Source: JBARKJ01 sp049801375 (GTDB lineage: Bacteria > Nitrospirota > JACRHJ01). Taken from it: DNA of 64,000 bases. The notes under the pieces are model-generated. The model was not told the DNA's origin. It worked only from the letters and a program-made list of their open reading frames with translations, and did not search any database. Below, piece by piece: positions 9,260-18,762 of this stretch (position 1 is its first letter; the number at the start of each line of letters is the position of its first letter). The stretch is from the NCBI GenBank assembly GCA_049801375.1, contig JBARKJ010000002.1:10324-74323 (forward strand). The letters are read 5' to 3'. The translations under genes were made by a program, and so were the position numbers.

Positions 9260-11641
9260 ATGCCTGTCGAGTTTTACTTTGGTGATGAATTTAAGACAGA
9301 ACACGAGGCGGAGGATCAGAACAGTATTGTTGAATTACTTAAAGAGCGGTTTGATGGAACGGATGGGCTCGTCGCCGCGCTGTTTAATTTCCACTGCAAT
9401 GGTAAAGACATCGACCTTTCGATAATCAAGAGAAACGGAATTATCGTCGCCGACATGAAGAGAGGCAGTACCCCCATCAACCCTATAAACGGGAGCGAAT
9501 ACGACAGATGGACATGGGGCGACGGCAACGAGGTCAAGGCGGGCGGGCAATATATTAACCCTTTTGAGCAGATCAGGCAGTATCGAATTGCCTTCAAGGC
9601 TTATTTGAAGGACCACAGATTCGACTTCATGTCATCTGCGCAGAAGGCATCTCAATCGTCGTTCGACCATGTTACAGGCTTGATTGTGGTATCCCCTGAC
9701 TTGCACAAGGAGAGCAGGATTGACGTGAACTTCGGGATAAACAGGTGGTTTGGCATCATCGGGCTACCCCAATTACCCTCCAAGACCATCACGGTTAGAA
9801 GCCCAGAAATTGACCTGAAGGATGACGAGATCCGAGAACTCGTTAAAGCATTAAATTGCCGTCCTCTTACGACAAGCGTTACTGCCCCAGCACCACCAAC
9901 GCCGCCATCACCGCTATCACCTCCACCGCCTCCGCCTACGGACCTATTCGATACTATATACGGCTTTTTCAAAGCCTGCGATAAAGAAAAACTGCGATTG
10001 GAATTAAAAGCTAAAAGTGGATTTATAAGCATAAAGGACGGCACTGGCCGGACGCTCTTGCACAAAGCGGCAGAAGATGGACATGCTGAGCTTGCCGAGG
10101 CGCTGTTGGAAATTAGGCCTGAATTTGTGAACGTGAAGGATCAAGTCGGCGAGACGCCACTGCACAAGGCAACCTTTAATGGCCACCATAGGGCGGTGAT
10201 GATCCTTATCAGCTACGGGTCAGATATTCCCGCACGTAATAACAGCGGTAAAACCGCCGAGGATTTTGCGGTTAGTAAAAAACTCTTAGAAATAGCTAAT
10301 TACTTGGAGTTACTGAGGAAACAGAACGAGCGTGAAGATGCACCCGAAGTGGACGAAGATGAAAGCACAAAACCCTTACCAATTCTCACCGAGGCCGAGA
10401 TGGCCGAACGCTTAGACGCCATGACTAAGGAACTTGCAGCCAAACATGACCCTCTGGCTGGAATAAACGACGACCCTCTGGCTGGGATAAATGATGACTC
10501 GTTGGTGAACAATTCTCTTGACACGATGGTGCCACGAATAGAATGCCATGACACGCCACAAGATAATGATGTAGATGGAATTCCGATTATTGAGGCCATT
10601 CGTCGTCTTGGAAGCGGTTTGCATGTTGCGGTCAAAGAAGGCGATGGCGACGCCGTCATCACGATGCTAAAAAAATATCCTGATCTTCTAGACATGCAAT
10701 TTGAATACAGGACACCTCTCTATACCGCAGTCGAAAACGGTCATAGAAATATCGTGGAACTTCTGTTGGAACATGGCGCTTCTTTAGAAGCCGATAGAGA
10801 TAAGTCACCTCTCCATGCGGCTGCCGAGAAAGGCTATAAGGACATTGTGGAGTTGCTCTTGGACAAAGACGCGGACATAGAAGCTTCTGATGCTATCGAG
10901 CATGATACTCCGCTGACGTATGCGGTGTCGAATGGCCACTATGACACCGCAGAACTGTTGTTGAACAGAGGCGCAGATCCCAATGACAGCTTGGTTCAGG
11001 CGATAATTGAAGATGATTTGTATATGGTAAAGCTTCTCGTAAATCACGGGGCTATCATAGACGAGGAGCACATAGAAATATACGCAGGTGAAGAAATAGC
11101 GGATTTCCTCAAGGATGCGTTCGAGAAACAGGAGGCCAATAAAGTATATCTGTCTGATGTCAACCCTCTGGCTGGAATGCACGAGGACCCTCTGGCTGGA
11201 ATGCACGATACCCTTCTGAACAGCAAGATTGTCCATACCGCCGCCAATCCTCTGCTTGATGTCCATCCTCTTTTTGATGCAGTTCGATACGGAGATTATG
11301 AGGGCGTGGAAGACCTACTTAGCAATAATCCCGCCTTAGTCAATGTGTGCGATGGTTCCCAGTTAACCCCCTTACATTGGGCAGCAAAAAAAGGACATAT
11401 CGAAATAGCGAGGTTACTCCTAAAATACAGGTCTGATGTTGATGCCGAGGATATCTATGGCTGGACGCCTCTGCACAAAGCCGCGCGTTGGGGTCGCAAG
11501 ACCATAGCCGAGCTTCTTTTGAGAAAAGGGGCTAATGTAAACGCAAGAGCAAATAATGGCTCAACTCCTCTTGATAAGGCAATACGTTACGAACGACGAC
11601 AAACGGAGAATTTGCTCCGTCAGTACGGCGGTGTTTTGTAG
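9260..11641 (+). CDS. NERD nuclease-like domain fused to ankyrin repeats
   Basis: 793 aa. Residues 1-200 resemble a NERD (nuclease-related) domain of the restriction-endonuclease fold: D52 in the DIDL strand, then VADMKRG with D65-x-K67, and an NPFEQIRQY helix. A proline-rich linker at about 208-227 leads to three ankyrin blocks (about 250-350, 450-620 and 665-790) with TPLHxA and ELLL signatures. Two linkers between the blocks carry tandem DPLAG units. GGGGGAG precedes the ATG. The likely arrangement is an ankyrin recognition platform controlling a nuclease; a defence role is inference. D in place of E in the D/E-x-K motif is acceptable for this fold. Confidence 0.82.
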   Translation: MPVEFYFGDEFKTEHEAEDQNSIVELLKERFDGTDGLVAALFNFHCNGKDIDLSIIKRNGIIVADMKRGSTPINPINGSEYDRWTWGDGNEVKAGGQYINPFEQIRQYRIAFKAYLKDHRFDFMSSAQKASQSSFDHVTGLIVVSPDLHKESRIDVNFGINRWFGIIGLPQLPSKTITVRSPEIDLKDDEIRELVKALNCRPLTTSVTAPAPPTPPSPLSPPPPPPTDLFDTIYGFFKACDKEKLRLELKAKSGFISIKDGTGRTLLHKAAEDGHAELAEALLEIRPEFVNVKDQVGETPLHKATFNGHHRAVMILISYGSDIPARNNSGKTAEDFAVSKKLLEIANYLELLRKQNEREDAPEVDEDESTKPLPILTEAEMAERLDAMTKELAAKHDPLAGINDDPLAGINDDSLVNNSLDTMVPRIECHDTPQDNDVDGIPIIEAIRRLGSGLHVAVKEGDGDAVITMLKKYPDLLDMQFEYRTPLYTAVENGHRNIVELLLEHGASLEADRDKSPLHAAAEKGYKDIVELLLDKDADIEASDAIEHDTPLTYAVSNGHYDTAELLLNRGADPNDSLVQAIIEDDLYMVKLLVNHGAIIDEEHIEIYAGEEIADFLKDAFEKQEANKVYLSDVNPLAGMHEDPLAGMHDTLLNSKIVHTAANPLLDVHPLFDAVRYGDYEGVEDLLSNNPALVNVCDGSQLTPLHWAAKKGHIEIARLLLKYRSDVDAEDIYGWTPLHKAARWGRKTIAELLLRKGANVNARANNGSTPLDKAIRYERRQTENLLRQYGGVL
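10448..10495 (+). repeat. Tandem 24-bp coding repeat (DPLAGxND), first pair
   Basis: Two consecutive 24-bp units encode DPLAGIND in the linker between ankyrin blocks. A second pair with the same core (CCCTCTGGCTGG) lies at 11162-11209 in the next linker and encodes PLAGM-type units. The near-identical DNA suggests recent duplication or gene conversion within the gene. Confidence 0.8.
11162..11209 (+). repeat. Tandem 24-bp coding repeat (xPLAGMHx), second pair
   Basis: Two 24-bp units share the core CCCTCTGGCTGG with the pair at 10448-10495. They encode NPLAGMHE and DPLAGMHD and mark the linker before the last ankyrin block. Equal spacing and shared core sequence imply the two linkers are related copies. 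Confidence 0.8.
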
Positions 11642-11875
11642 TTGGTCGGAAACGGCATCTTTGACAAATTCTTCGTTGGGATTGGCCGCCGCTGCTTGTC
11701 GCCATGCCACCGCCTGTCCCTCACCGGAGTGATCATGGAAAGGTGTTGGGGTAAAGCAAATAAATTAAAGTCTTGCACCATTACGGCCTAATAGATTTGT
11801 ATTTTTTATTCTTCAAAATACAGGGGTAGGGTTTTCTTTTTCATTGCTTTTATAAGTAATATGAAAGGGGATTGT

Positions 11876-14800
11876 ATGAAAATCAAGGCAAGGTTTATGG
11901 CGGTGGCGGTAATAATGATTTTCTTGTTCATGGGGAATGTAGGAGTTGCTTCTGCGTTGACCGCGACTGTAACAACTGTCTCGTCAGGCTCTTTAAACAA
12001 CACCTCGTCATACGGGGTTCCCGTGACATTTACCGCCAAGGTTACGCCGTCCGCGGCAACTGGGACGGTCACGTTCATGGACGAGGCGACGAGGCTCGGC
12101 ACAGGTACGCTTTCCAGCGGCACGGCCACGTTTTCCACGTCCACCCTTTCAACGGGCACGCACTCCGCCATAAGGGCAGTTTACAGCGGGGACACGAATT
12201 ATGCGGCCTCGACCTCCCTTGCCATTATTCAGACAGTGACCACACCCACCGCCTTGCCTTCCTTCGCGCCGAAGGTGGACTACACCACAGGGACATTGAG
12301 CGATCCTAAATCAGTTGCGGCCGGGGACTTCAACGGGGATGGGAAGCTGGACCTCGCGGTGGCGAATAACAACGGTACCGTGTGCATCATGCTCGGCAAC
12401 GGGGACGGCACGTTCCAGAGATATGTGGCCTATGCCGCGGGGAACGATACTTATTCAGTTGCGGTCGGGGACTTCAACGGGGACGGGAAACTGGACCTCG
12501 CGGTGACAAATAGTAACGACAGTACGGTGTCCGTCCTGCTTGGCAACGGGGATGGCACGTTTCGGGCACCTGTGGACTACGCCACGGGGAGCGAGCCTTC
12601 TTCGGTTACGGTCGGTGACTTCAACGGGGACGGGAAGCTGGACCTCGCGGTGGCGAATTATAACGATAATACCGTGTCCGTCCTGCTTGGCAATGGGGAC
12701 GGCACGTTCCAGCGGAAGGTGGACTGCGCCACTGGGAGCGGACCTCGTTCAGTTGCGGTCGGTGACTTCAAGGGGGACGGGAAGCTGGACCTCGCGGTGG
12801 CCGGCGATAGTAGCGTGTCCATCCTGTTTGGCAACGGGGATGGCACGTTTCTGGGGAATTCGGACTACGGAATTGTTGGTGCTACGTCAGTTGCGATAGG
12901 GGATTTTAACGGTGACGGGAAGCTTGATCTTGCGATAGCAACAATTACGCAGACCGTGTCTATCATGCTGGGGAACGGAGACGGCTCATTTGCGACTCCG
13001 GTTGACTACACCACAGGTTATTCTGATATTCCGTTATATTCCGTTGCAACCGGCGATTTTAACGGTGACGGGAAGTTGGACCTTGTGGTGATAAATATGT
13101 ATGGTACCGTGTCCGTCCTGCTTGGCAACGGGGACGGCACGTTCCAATCAAAGGTGGACTACGCCACGGGGGGCGAGTCTGAATCAGTTGCGGTCGGGGA
13201 CTTCAACGGGGACGGGAAGCTGGACCTCGCGGTGGCGATTAACAACGGTACCGTGTCCGTCCTGCTTGGCAAAGCGCTATACCCTGCCGTGACCGGGGTA
13301 TCGTCCAGCACAAACCTCTCCACGTATGGCCAATCCGTGACATTCACAGCTACGGTCAGCCCATCGTCGGCTACAGGTACGGTAAATTTTATGGACGGTT
13401 CGACGGCATTCGGCGGGAGTACGCTTTCCGGCGGCACGGCCACGTATTCCACGTCAGCCCTCTCTGTCGGCGCGCACACCATAACTGCCGTATACGGCGG
13501 TGACACGAATTATGCGGGCTCGACCTCATCGGGCATAACCCAGACGGTGAACAAGATAACAACAACGACCACCGAATCGTCCGGCCAGAATCCTTCCGCG
13601 TATGGCCAATCCGTGACATTTACAGCGACAGTAAGCCCCTCAACTGCAGGCACGGTGACATTCATGGATGGGGCGACCACGCTCGGCACGGGAACGCTTT
13701 ACAGCGGCACGGCCACGTTTACCACGGTAGCCCTCTCGGTCGGCTCTCACACCATAACTGCAGTATACGGCGGTGACACGAATGATACAGGCTCGACCTC
13801 ATCCGGCATAACCCAGACAGTAAACCAAGCCATTACCGCGACGGTAACAACTGTCTCGTCAGGCTCTTTAAACGACACGTCGTCATACGGGGATTCGGTG
13901 ACGTTTACCGCCAAGGTTAAACCGACTGCGGCAACCGGGACAGTGACGTTCATGGACGGGGCGACGACGTTCGGCACAGGTACGCTTTCCAACGGCATAG
14001 CCACGTATTCCACGTCCGCCCTTTCAGCGGGCACACACTCTAACATAGCGGCGGTATACGGCGGGGACACGAATTATGTGGGCTCGACCTCTGTCGCCAT
14101 GACCCAGACCGTAACGAAGGCTACTGCCCTGCCGCTAACCTTTGAGACGCTTTTGGACTACTTCAATGTGAACGGGGTGGACGGGCCTTGGTCAGTTGCG
14201 GTCGGTGACTTCAACGGTGACGGGAAGCTGGACCTCTCGGTGACGAATTATAACGACAATACCGTGTCCATCCTGCTTGGCAACGGGGACGGCACGTTCC
14301 TAATATTTAATAGCAACACTACAGGGAATTATCCTACTTCAGTTACGGTTGGTGACTTCAACGGGGACGGTAAGCTGGACCTCGCGGTGGCGAATTATGG
14401 CAGCAATACCGTGTCCATTCTGCTTGGCAACGGGGACGGCACGTTCAAGACACATGTGGACTACGCCACGGGGTCTTATCCTCAATCAGTTGCTGTCGGT
14501 GACTTCAACGGGGACGGGAAGCTGGACCTCGCGGTGGCGAATGATGTTACCAGCGGTTACGTGTCTGTTTCCGTCCTGCTTGGCAACGGGAGCGGCACGT
14601 TTCAGCCGAAGGTGGACGTGGACTACGCCGCAGGAAACATTCCATCTTCAGTTACGGTCGGGGACTTCAACGGGGACGGGAAGCTGGACCTCGCGCTAAT
14701 GAATACAGGCAACAATACAATGTTCGTACTGCTGGGCAACTCGCTATACCTCTACCCTACCGTGACCACCGTATCGTCCAGCCCGAACCCTTCCACGTTT

Positions 14801-16180
14801 GGCCAATCCGTGACATTCACAACGGAGGTAAACCCATCAGCTGCCACTGGTTCGGTAACGATCAAGGACGGGGCGACGACGCTCGGCACGGGTACGCTCT
14901 CTGGCGGTACGGCCACGTTTTCCACGTCCGCCCTCTCTGTCGGAACGCACACCATAACTGCGGTGTACGACGGTGACACGAATTATGCGGCCTCGACCTC
15001 GTCGGGCATAACCCAGACGGTTAATACTTCGCCTACTTCAATCATCACAGCACCCGCAAAAGGCGCTGTCATCAGTGGCTCAAGTTATACCATAACCGGC
15101 ACGGCCTCGGATGTAGGAGGCTCCGTGGTGAACGTCAAGGTTGGGATCATTCCAAGTGGCGGGACGCCGACATGGTACCCGGCGACGGGCACGACTTCAC
15201 GGAGCTATAAATGGACCCTGCCCGTAAACGGCTCATATACCATCCAAGCGGTGGTTACTGACAATACGGGGAATACGGCCACTTCAGCGGCGGTGAACGT
15301 CACTGTAGACAATACCTTAAAGGTTGCGATAACAGCGCCGCTAAAGGGCGCATTAATCTCGGCCATAGGGACGGTCATAAAGGGAACGGCCTCGGATTCA
15401 GGCTCCGGCGTGGGGAACGTACAGGTTGGCATTACCGACAGCTTGGGAACTAAGACATGGTACACGGCGATCGGCACGACCTCATGGAGCTGTAAATGGC
15501 AGCCGACTATCGGAGATGATGGGTCTTATGCTATCACGACGATGGTTACGGACAAGGCGGGGAACCAGAATGTATCTGAAGTGTTGGTAACGGTCGACAC
15601 AACCCCGCCGACCTCGGCAATATACCCGCTGCCCCCCGCAAACCTTAATGGTACGACTTATACCATCAAGGGCACGGCCTCCGATGCTACCTCAGGCGTC
15701 AAGAATGTTCAGGTCGGCATCGCCCCGAGCGGCGGCACAACGACATGGCACATGGCGACGGGGACGACTTCATGGAGCTATAAATGGACTCTGCCTAAAG
15801 ACGGCAGCTATACAATAGAGACTAAGGCCACGGATAAGGCGGGAAACGCGGAGTCGCCCACTACTTCCGTGAACGTAAAGGTGGACAAGACGTCCCCGGT
15901 GGTGACGATTACCCCTCTGTCTAGTACGACCCTGATCGGGACGACAGCCACTATTACAGGCACAGCCTCGGATGCAGGTTCCGGCGTATCGGGTGTCCAA
16001 GTTGGTATCACACCAAAGGGGAGCACCAATACGACATGGTACCCGGCCAGCGGCACGACCTCTTGGAGCTACACATGGACACTGCCCACGGACGGTCAAT
16101 ATACTATTAAGGCAATGGCTACCGACAACGCGGGGAATAAAAAAACTACAGCGGCGGTGAACGTAACGGTATCACAATAA
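11876..16180 (+). CDS. Secreted FG-GAP/VCBS and Ig-like repeat protein
   Basis: 1434 aa from ATG 11876, with GGGG about 6 nt upstream; an in-frame ATG at 11861 lacks a ribosome site. An N-terminal signal peptide (Lys-rich start, then a hydrophobic run ending near ASA) is followed by alternating modules. First an Ig-like Big_5-type domain, then about seven FG-GAP units with the calcium-loop motif DFNGDGKLDLAV, three more Ig-like domains, about four FG-GAP units, another Ig-like domain, and four C-terminal Ig-like units (about 90 aa each, TITGTASD motif). No sortase or other anchor motif is visible. It is probably an extracellular adhesin or matrix protein. The repeats are nearly identical in DNA, so copy number may vary. 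Confidence 0.9.
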   Translation: MKIKARFMAVAVIMIFLFMGNVGVASALTATVTTVSSGSLNNTSSYGVPVTFTAKVTPSAATGTVTFMDEATRLGTGTLSSGTATFSTSTLSTGTHSAIRAVYSGDTNYAASTSLAIIQTVTTPTALPSFAPKVDYTTGTLSDPKSVAAGDFNGDGKLDLAVANNNGTVCIMLGNGDGTFQRYVAYAAGNDTYSVAVGDFNGDGKLDLAVTNSNDSTVSVLLGNGDGTFRAPVDYATGSEPSSVTVGDFNGDGKLDLAVANYNDNTVSVLLGNGDGTFQRKVDCATGSGPRSVAVGDFKGDGKLDLAVAGDSSVSILFGNGDGTFLGNSDYGIVGATSVAIGDFNGDGKLDLAIATITQTVSIMLGNGDGSFATPVDYTTGYSDIPLYSVATGDFNGDGKLDLVVINMYGTVSVLLGNGDGTFQSKVDYATGGESESVAVGDFNGDGKLDLAVAINNGTVSVLLGKALYPAVTGVSSSTNLSTYGQSVTFTATVSPSSATGTVNFMDGSTAFGGSTLSGGTATYSTSALSVGAHTITAVYGGDTNYAGSTSSGITQTVNKITTTTTESSGQNPSAYGQSVTFTATVSPSTAGTVTFMDGATTLGTGTLYSGTATFTTVALSVGSHTITAVYGGDTNDTGSTSSGITQTVNQAITATVTTVSSGSLNDTSSYGDSVTFTAKVKPTAATGTVTFMDGATTFGTGTLSNGIATYSTSALSAGTHSNIAAVYGGDTNYVGSTSVAMTQTVTKATALPLTFETLLDYFNVNGVDGPWSVAVGDFNGDGKLDLSVTNYNDNTVSILLGNGDGTFLIFNSNTTGNYPTSVTVGDFNGDGKLDLAVANYGSNTVSILLGNGDGTFKTHVDYATGSYPQSVAVGDFNGDGKLDLAVANDVTSGYVSVSVLLGNGSGTFQPKVDVDYAAGNIPSSVTVGDFNGDGKLDLALMNTGNNTMFVLLGNSLYLYPTVTTVSSSPNPSTFGQSVTFTTEVNPSAATGSVTIKDGATTLGTGTLSGGTATFSTSALSVGTHTITAVYDGDTNYAASTSSGITQTVNTSPTSIITAPAKGAVISGSSYTITGTASDVGGSVVNVKVGIIPSGGTPTWYPATGTTSRSYKWTLPVNGSYTIQAVVTDNTGNTATSAAVNVTVDNTLKVAITAPLKGALISAIGTVIKGTASDSGSGVGNVQVGITDSLGTKTWYTAIGTTSWSCKWQPTIGDDGSYAITTMVTDKAGNQNVSEVLVTVDTTPPTSAIYPLPPANLNGTTYTIKGTASDATSGVKNVQVGIAPSGGTTTWHMATGTTSWSYKWTLPKDGSYTIETKATDKAGNAESPTTSVNVKVDKTSPVVTITPLSSTTLIGTTATITGTASDAGSGVSGVQVGITPKGSTNTTWYPASGTTSWSYTWTLPTDGQYTIKAMATDNAGNKKTTAAVNVTVSQ

Positions 16181-16268
16181 TCCCGCCGATGGTGGATGAA
16201 CTATATAGTTTTGGGTTAGGATGGGGTTTCTTCTGATCTTCTGGAGAGCAGAGTGTTTTCTTTTGGCG

Positions 16269-16290
16269 CCGTAGCCTTCATTGGCTACGG
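16269..16290. terminator. Hairpin downstream of the repeat-protein gene
   Basis: A perfect 8-bp stem, CCGTAGCC (16269-16276) with GGCTACGG (16283-16290), and loop TTCATT. It lies between the convergent repeat-protein and VanZ-like genes. No long T-run follows, so termination strength is uncertain. Confidence 0.45.
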
Positions 16291-16415
16291 CTATGGATCC
16301 ACCTGATAGGTCAAAGCGATGGCCCTACCGAGGCCGCACCTTATCCACTTCGCGCGAGACTTACTTCCACCGGGTAAGCATAGAACTCTGCCCGTTGATA
16401 ACGTCCGAACAGCAA

Positions 16416-16856
16416 TCAACTGATTGGATCGGCCCTCATTGTGCAGCGCCTCTTTGTCCTCAGCGCATAAAAAATCAAAGCCGCGGTCGCGCCGGATGCA
16501 TCTATGAAGACATCCGAGACCTTTCCAGTCCTGTTGGCCTCGAATGACTGGTGAAACTCGTCAAGGGCACCGCACGTACAAGAAATTATAAACGATAGGA
16601 TCAGCGCTGTTGAAAAGCCGAAACCTGATTTCCTGAAGGCTCTAAACCAAAGAACGGCCAATATTCCGTAGACTGTCAGATGGGCTGTTTTTCGGACCAC
16701 GAAATCAATGTTGTCAACTCTGTGCATCGAAAAGCCAAAGATGTGAATAAAATGGCTGATCATCCCGGATGTAAGGCTGCTGCCGAACATATCCATCGAG
16801 AGCATGGATATAACACTAATCCATAATACACCGGGTATATAGTTTTTTGGATTCAT
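16416..16856 (-). CDS. VanZ-like membrane protein
   Basis: 146 aa with four predicted membrane helices. The family motif (RKTAHLTVYGILAVLWFRA, then ALDEFHQSF and DVFIDASGA) is clear at residues 55-130. GGAGG precedes the ATG. VanZ-like proteins are membrane proteins linked to glycopeptide resistance or envelope functions, and most have unknown substrates. It stands alone, convergent to the repeat-protein gene. Confidence 0.88.
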   Translation of the reverse strand: MNPKNYIPGVLWISVISMLSMDMFGSSLTSGMISHFIHIFGFSMHRVDNIDFVVRKTAHLTVYGILAVLWFRAFRKSGFGFSTALILSFIISCTCGALDEFHQSFEANRTGKVSDVFIDASGATAALIFYALRTKRRCTMRADPIS

Positions 16857-17071
16857 TTTGCCTCCGACAGCATTGAACCAGACGTTTCTTTTAAATTCCT
16901 AAATTGTTCTCTGGCCGAATTCATTATTATAACATTTCTTGCCTTTTACAACTTGGAGCGGCCAGTCCGTCATTCCTATGGTGAAGGGTTTGGTGTGTTT
17001 TCTTTTGATTTAGCCGCCGCCTGTTAGGGGCTGCGGCTGAGCAGCTATACTACCTTCGCACTCCACCTTAG

Positions 17072-17354
17072 CCGGAAAGGTAGCCCGCCGCGGGCAACCC
17101 CACTGCGTTTCCCGCCCCCCTGCCTTCCGCCGACCGTCTACAAATCGAGTTTTTACACCCTATCGCATAACAAATTGATTATCAAACAGAATTAGCCAAC
17201 GCCTACTGATAAAGAAAGGATTGGGCACGAGGCCGCTCTAGTAGCTGTATGGCTTCGCTTCGCTTCAATGAGAAGTCGATGGCTACGAGGTGAGTGTCGG
17301 GGAGGAAGTGAAACAGATTAAAAGGGTGAAGGGACGGGCGCGCCGCCCTCAGCC
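17072..17354. repeat. ~290-bp direct repeat, copy A
   Basis: Aligns over most of its length to 20162-20454. Best-conserved parts are GAGTTTTTACACCCTATCG, the segment GCCTACTGATAAAGAAAG, and GCTACGAGGTGAGTGTCGGG. It ends (GCCGCCCTCAGCC) about 22 bp before the 3' end of the HNH gene, just as copy B ends at the 3' end of the primase gene. The stretch 16857-17375 otherwise has no gene. Confidence 0.75.
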
Positions 17355-17375
17355 GCCGCTCATACTGATTACTTT

Positions 17376-18650
17376 TCAGCGGAGTCTATTATTCCATATT
17401 TCCTTTAATTGCTCAACCGTAAGTGGTTCGTCCTTTCTCCTATGTATCATCCTGTGGCAGTTCGGGCACAACACCGTCATGTGGTTGATGGGGTCAACTT
17501 TTGTTTTCTTTTTCAGACTGCTTATCGGGACGACATGGTGGACATCAATATAGCCCTTGCCTCGCTCCCCGTACGTAGCCGTAAAATCAAAGCTGCAAAC
17601 TTTGCAAATTGTGCCATGATGTTCAATTGCTTTATTGCGTAGGGCTGGTTCTCTTTCGTAATAGTTGACCAATCTCTGTTTCGGATCGCCACCTTCAAAA
17701 AGATCCTTTCCATCTTCGGCCTCTTGGCCTTCAATGTCGGAGTTTGCAGTCTCACGAACAGATGTTGACAAAATTCGCTTTGCTCCAGCCAGATTCAGCC
17801 TTTCCCTGAGTTTAACATATACTTCCTCGGGAATTTGTTTTACGCAAGCGCCGTGTACAAATCCAGCGCCATCTATTTGGATTTTCTCGAAGGGTGGATC
17901 GCTATTACGTGGAATGGCCGTCCAATTGCAATCAAAACGCTCCTTAAAATCTAGAACACGGTCATCGCTAACCTTGAATTTAAGCGACGGCCCGGTCCGA
18001 CCAAAAGCCGATTTTATTTCACCGTATCCAACGAAGCGGTATTTCCCCAAACCTGCAATTAAAAAATCTCCCTCCTTTATCATCTGTAACAATTTTATAT
18101 TTCGAGCCTCACCACGCCAATTTTCGGGATAGTGCTGGGCTGCCACAGCATTTTGAAGCTGAATATCCCACAATGCGGGAAACTCCCACTCCATAATCAT
18201 CCAAAGCCAATAATTTGGATTATTAGAAGCAGAAGAATATTCTCGCCAAACTTTTTCAAGTTTTGTCGCGGCATCAGACGGGATTTCAACCCCGCTTCTT
18301 TGAAAAATCCATGGTTGTCCCTGCGAAGGATAATCCGTCGATACCTCATTGACAAGCTTTCTTATCTCAAGAATATTGTTGTTCTTATCCGGGTCAATTA
18401 TTTTATCTAATTTTAAATCAACCCACCAACGCGTTTTACTCCAACGCTCATTCTGATATGAATCTGAAATCGCCGCTCCCGAAGCGAATATCCCTTTTGG
18501 TTCCGCCCCCAACCGAATCATAAAAAGGCGGTCTCCTTTATGAATCTTTTTGGTGTTCCCGCAAGACCATGTCACCTCGGATTTCAAGCCAGCAACATTC
18601 TCAGGAGCCTTCCGCTTAGGATTCCAAACTAAAAGGAAAGTGCTTGCCAT
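17376..18650 (-). CDS. EVE-like / HNH endonuclease, putative modified-DNA restriction enzyme
   Basis: 424 aa. The N-terminal ~150 residues (VWNPKRK, WSCGN, GDRLFMIRLG) and a second region at about 155-285 (ENWRGEARNIKLLQMIKEGD) look like EVE/PUA-type domains, which in other proteins bind modified bases. The C-terminus at about 335-420 is an HNH nuclease with C-x2-C, VHHVVPIS and LCPNCHRMIH. AGGAGG precedes the ATG at 18650. The architecture matches Type IV-like enzymes that cut modified DNA; substrate choice is inference. The gene and the upstream TPR gene lie between two direct repeats and look like one transferred cassette. Confidence 0.87.
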   Translation of the reverse strand: MASTFLLVWNPKRKAPENVAGLKSEVTWSCGNTKKIHKGDRLFMIRLGAEPKGIFASGAAISDSYQNERWSKTRWWVDLKLDKIIDPDKNNNILEIRKLVNEVSTDYPSQGQPWIFQRSGVEIPSDAATKLEKVWREYSSASNNPNYWLWMIMEWEFPALWDIQLQNAVAAQHYPENWRGEARNIKLLQMIKEGDFLIAGLGKYRFVGYGEIKSAFGRTGPSLKFKVSDDRVLDFKERFDCNWTAIPRNSDPPFEKIQIDGAGFVHGACVKQIPEEVYVKLRERLNLAGAKRILSTSVRETANSDIEGQEAEDGKDLFEGGDPKQRLVNYYEREPALRNKAIEHHGTICKVCSFDFTATYGERGKGYIDVHHVVPISSLKKKTKVDPINHMTVLCPNCHRMIHRRKDEPLTVEQLKEIWNNRLR

Positions 18651-18762
18651 GTGACCGCCTCCTTAATTACATTTTGAAAGTCAGAATAACTACGCATGTA
18701 GACTTTTCAAACTTGCTAATGCCAAATTCGACAAGATATTCCCAATGGAATGCCATAACTAC

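Noticed and set aside
12315..15480. Many long frames within the repeat-protein gene, rich in Trp, Thr, Gly or Val, Pro
   Set aside because: They are shadows created by repeated DNA in other frames of the FG-GAP/Ig coding sequence.
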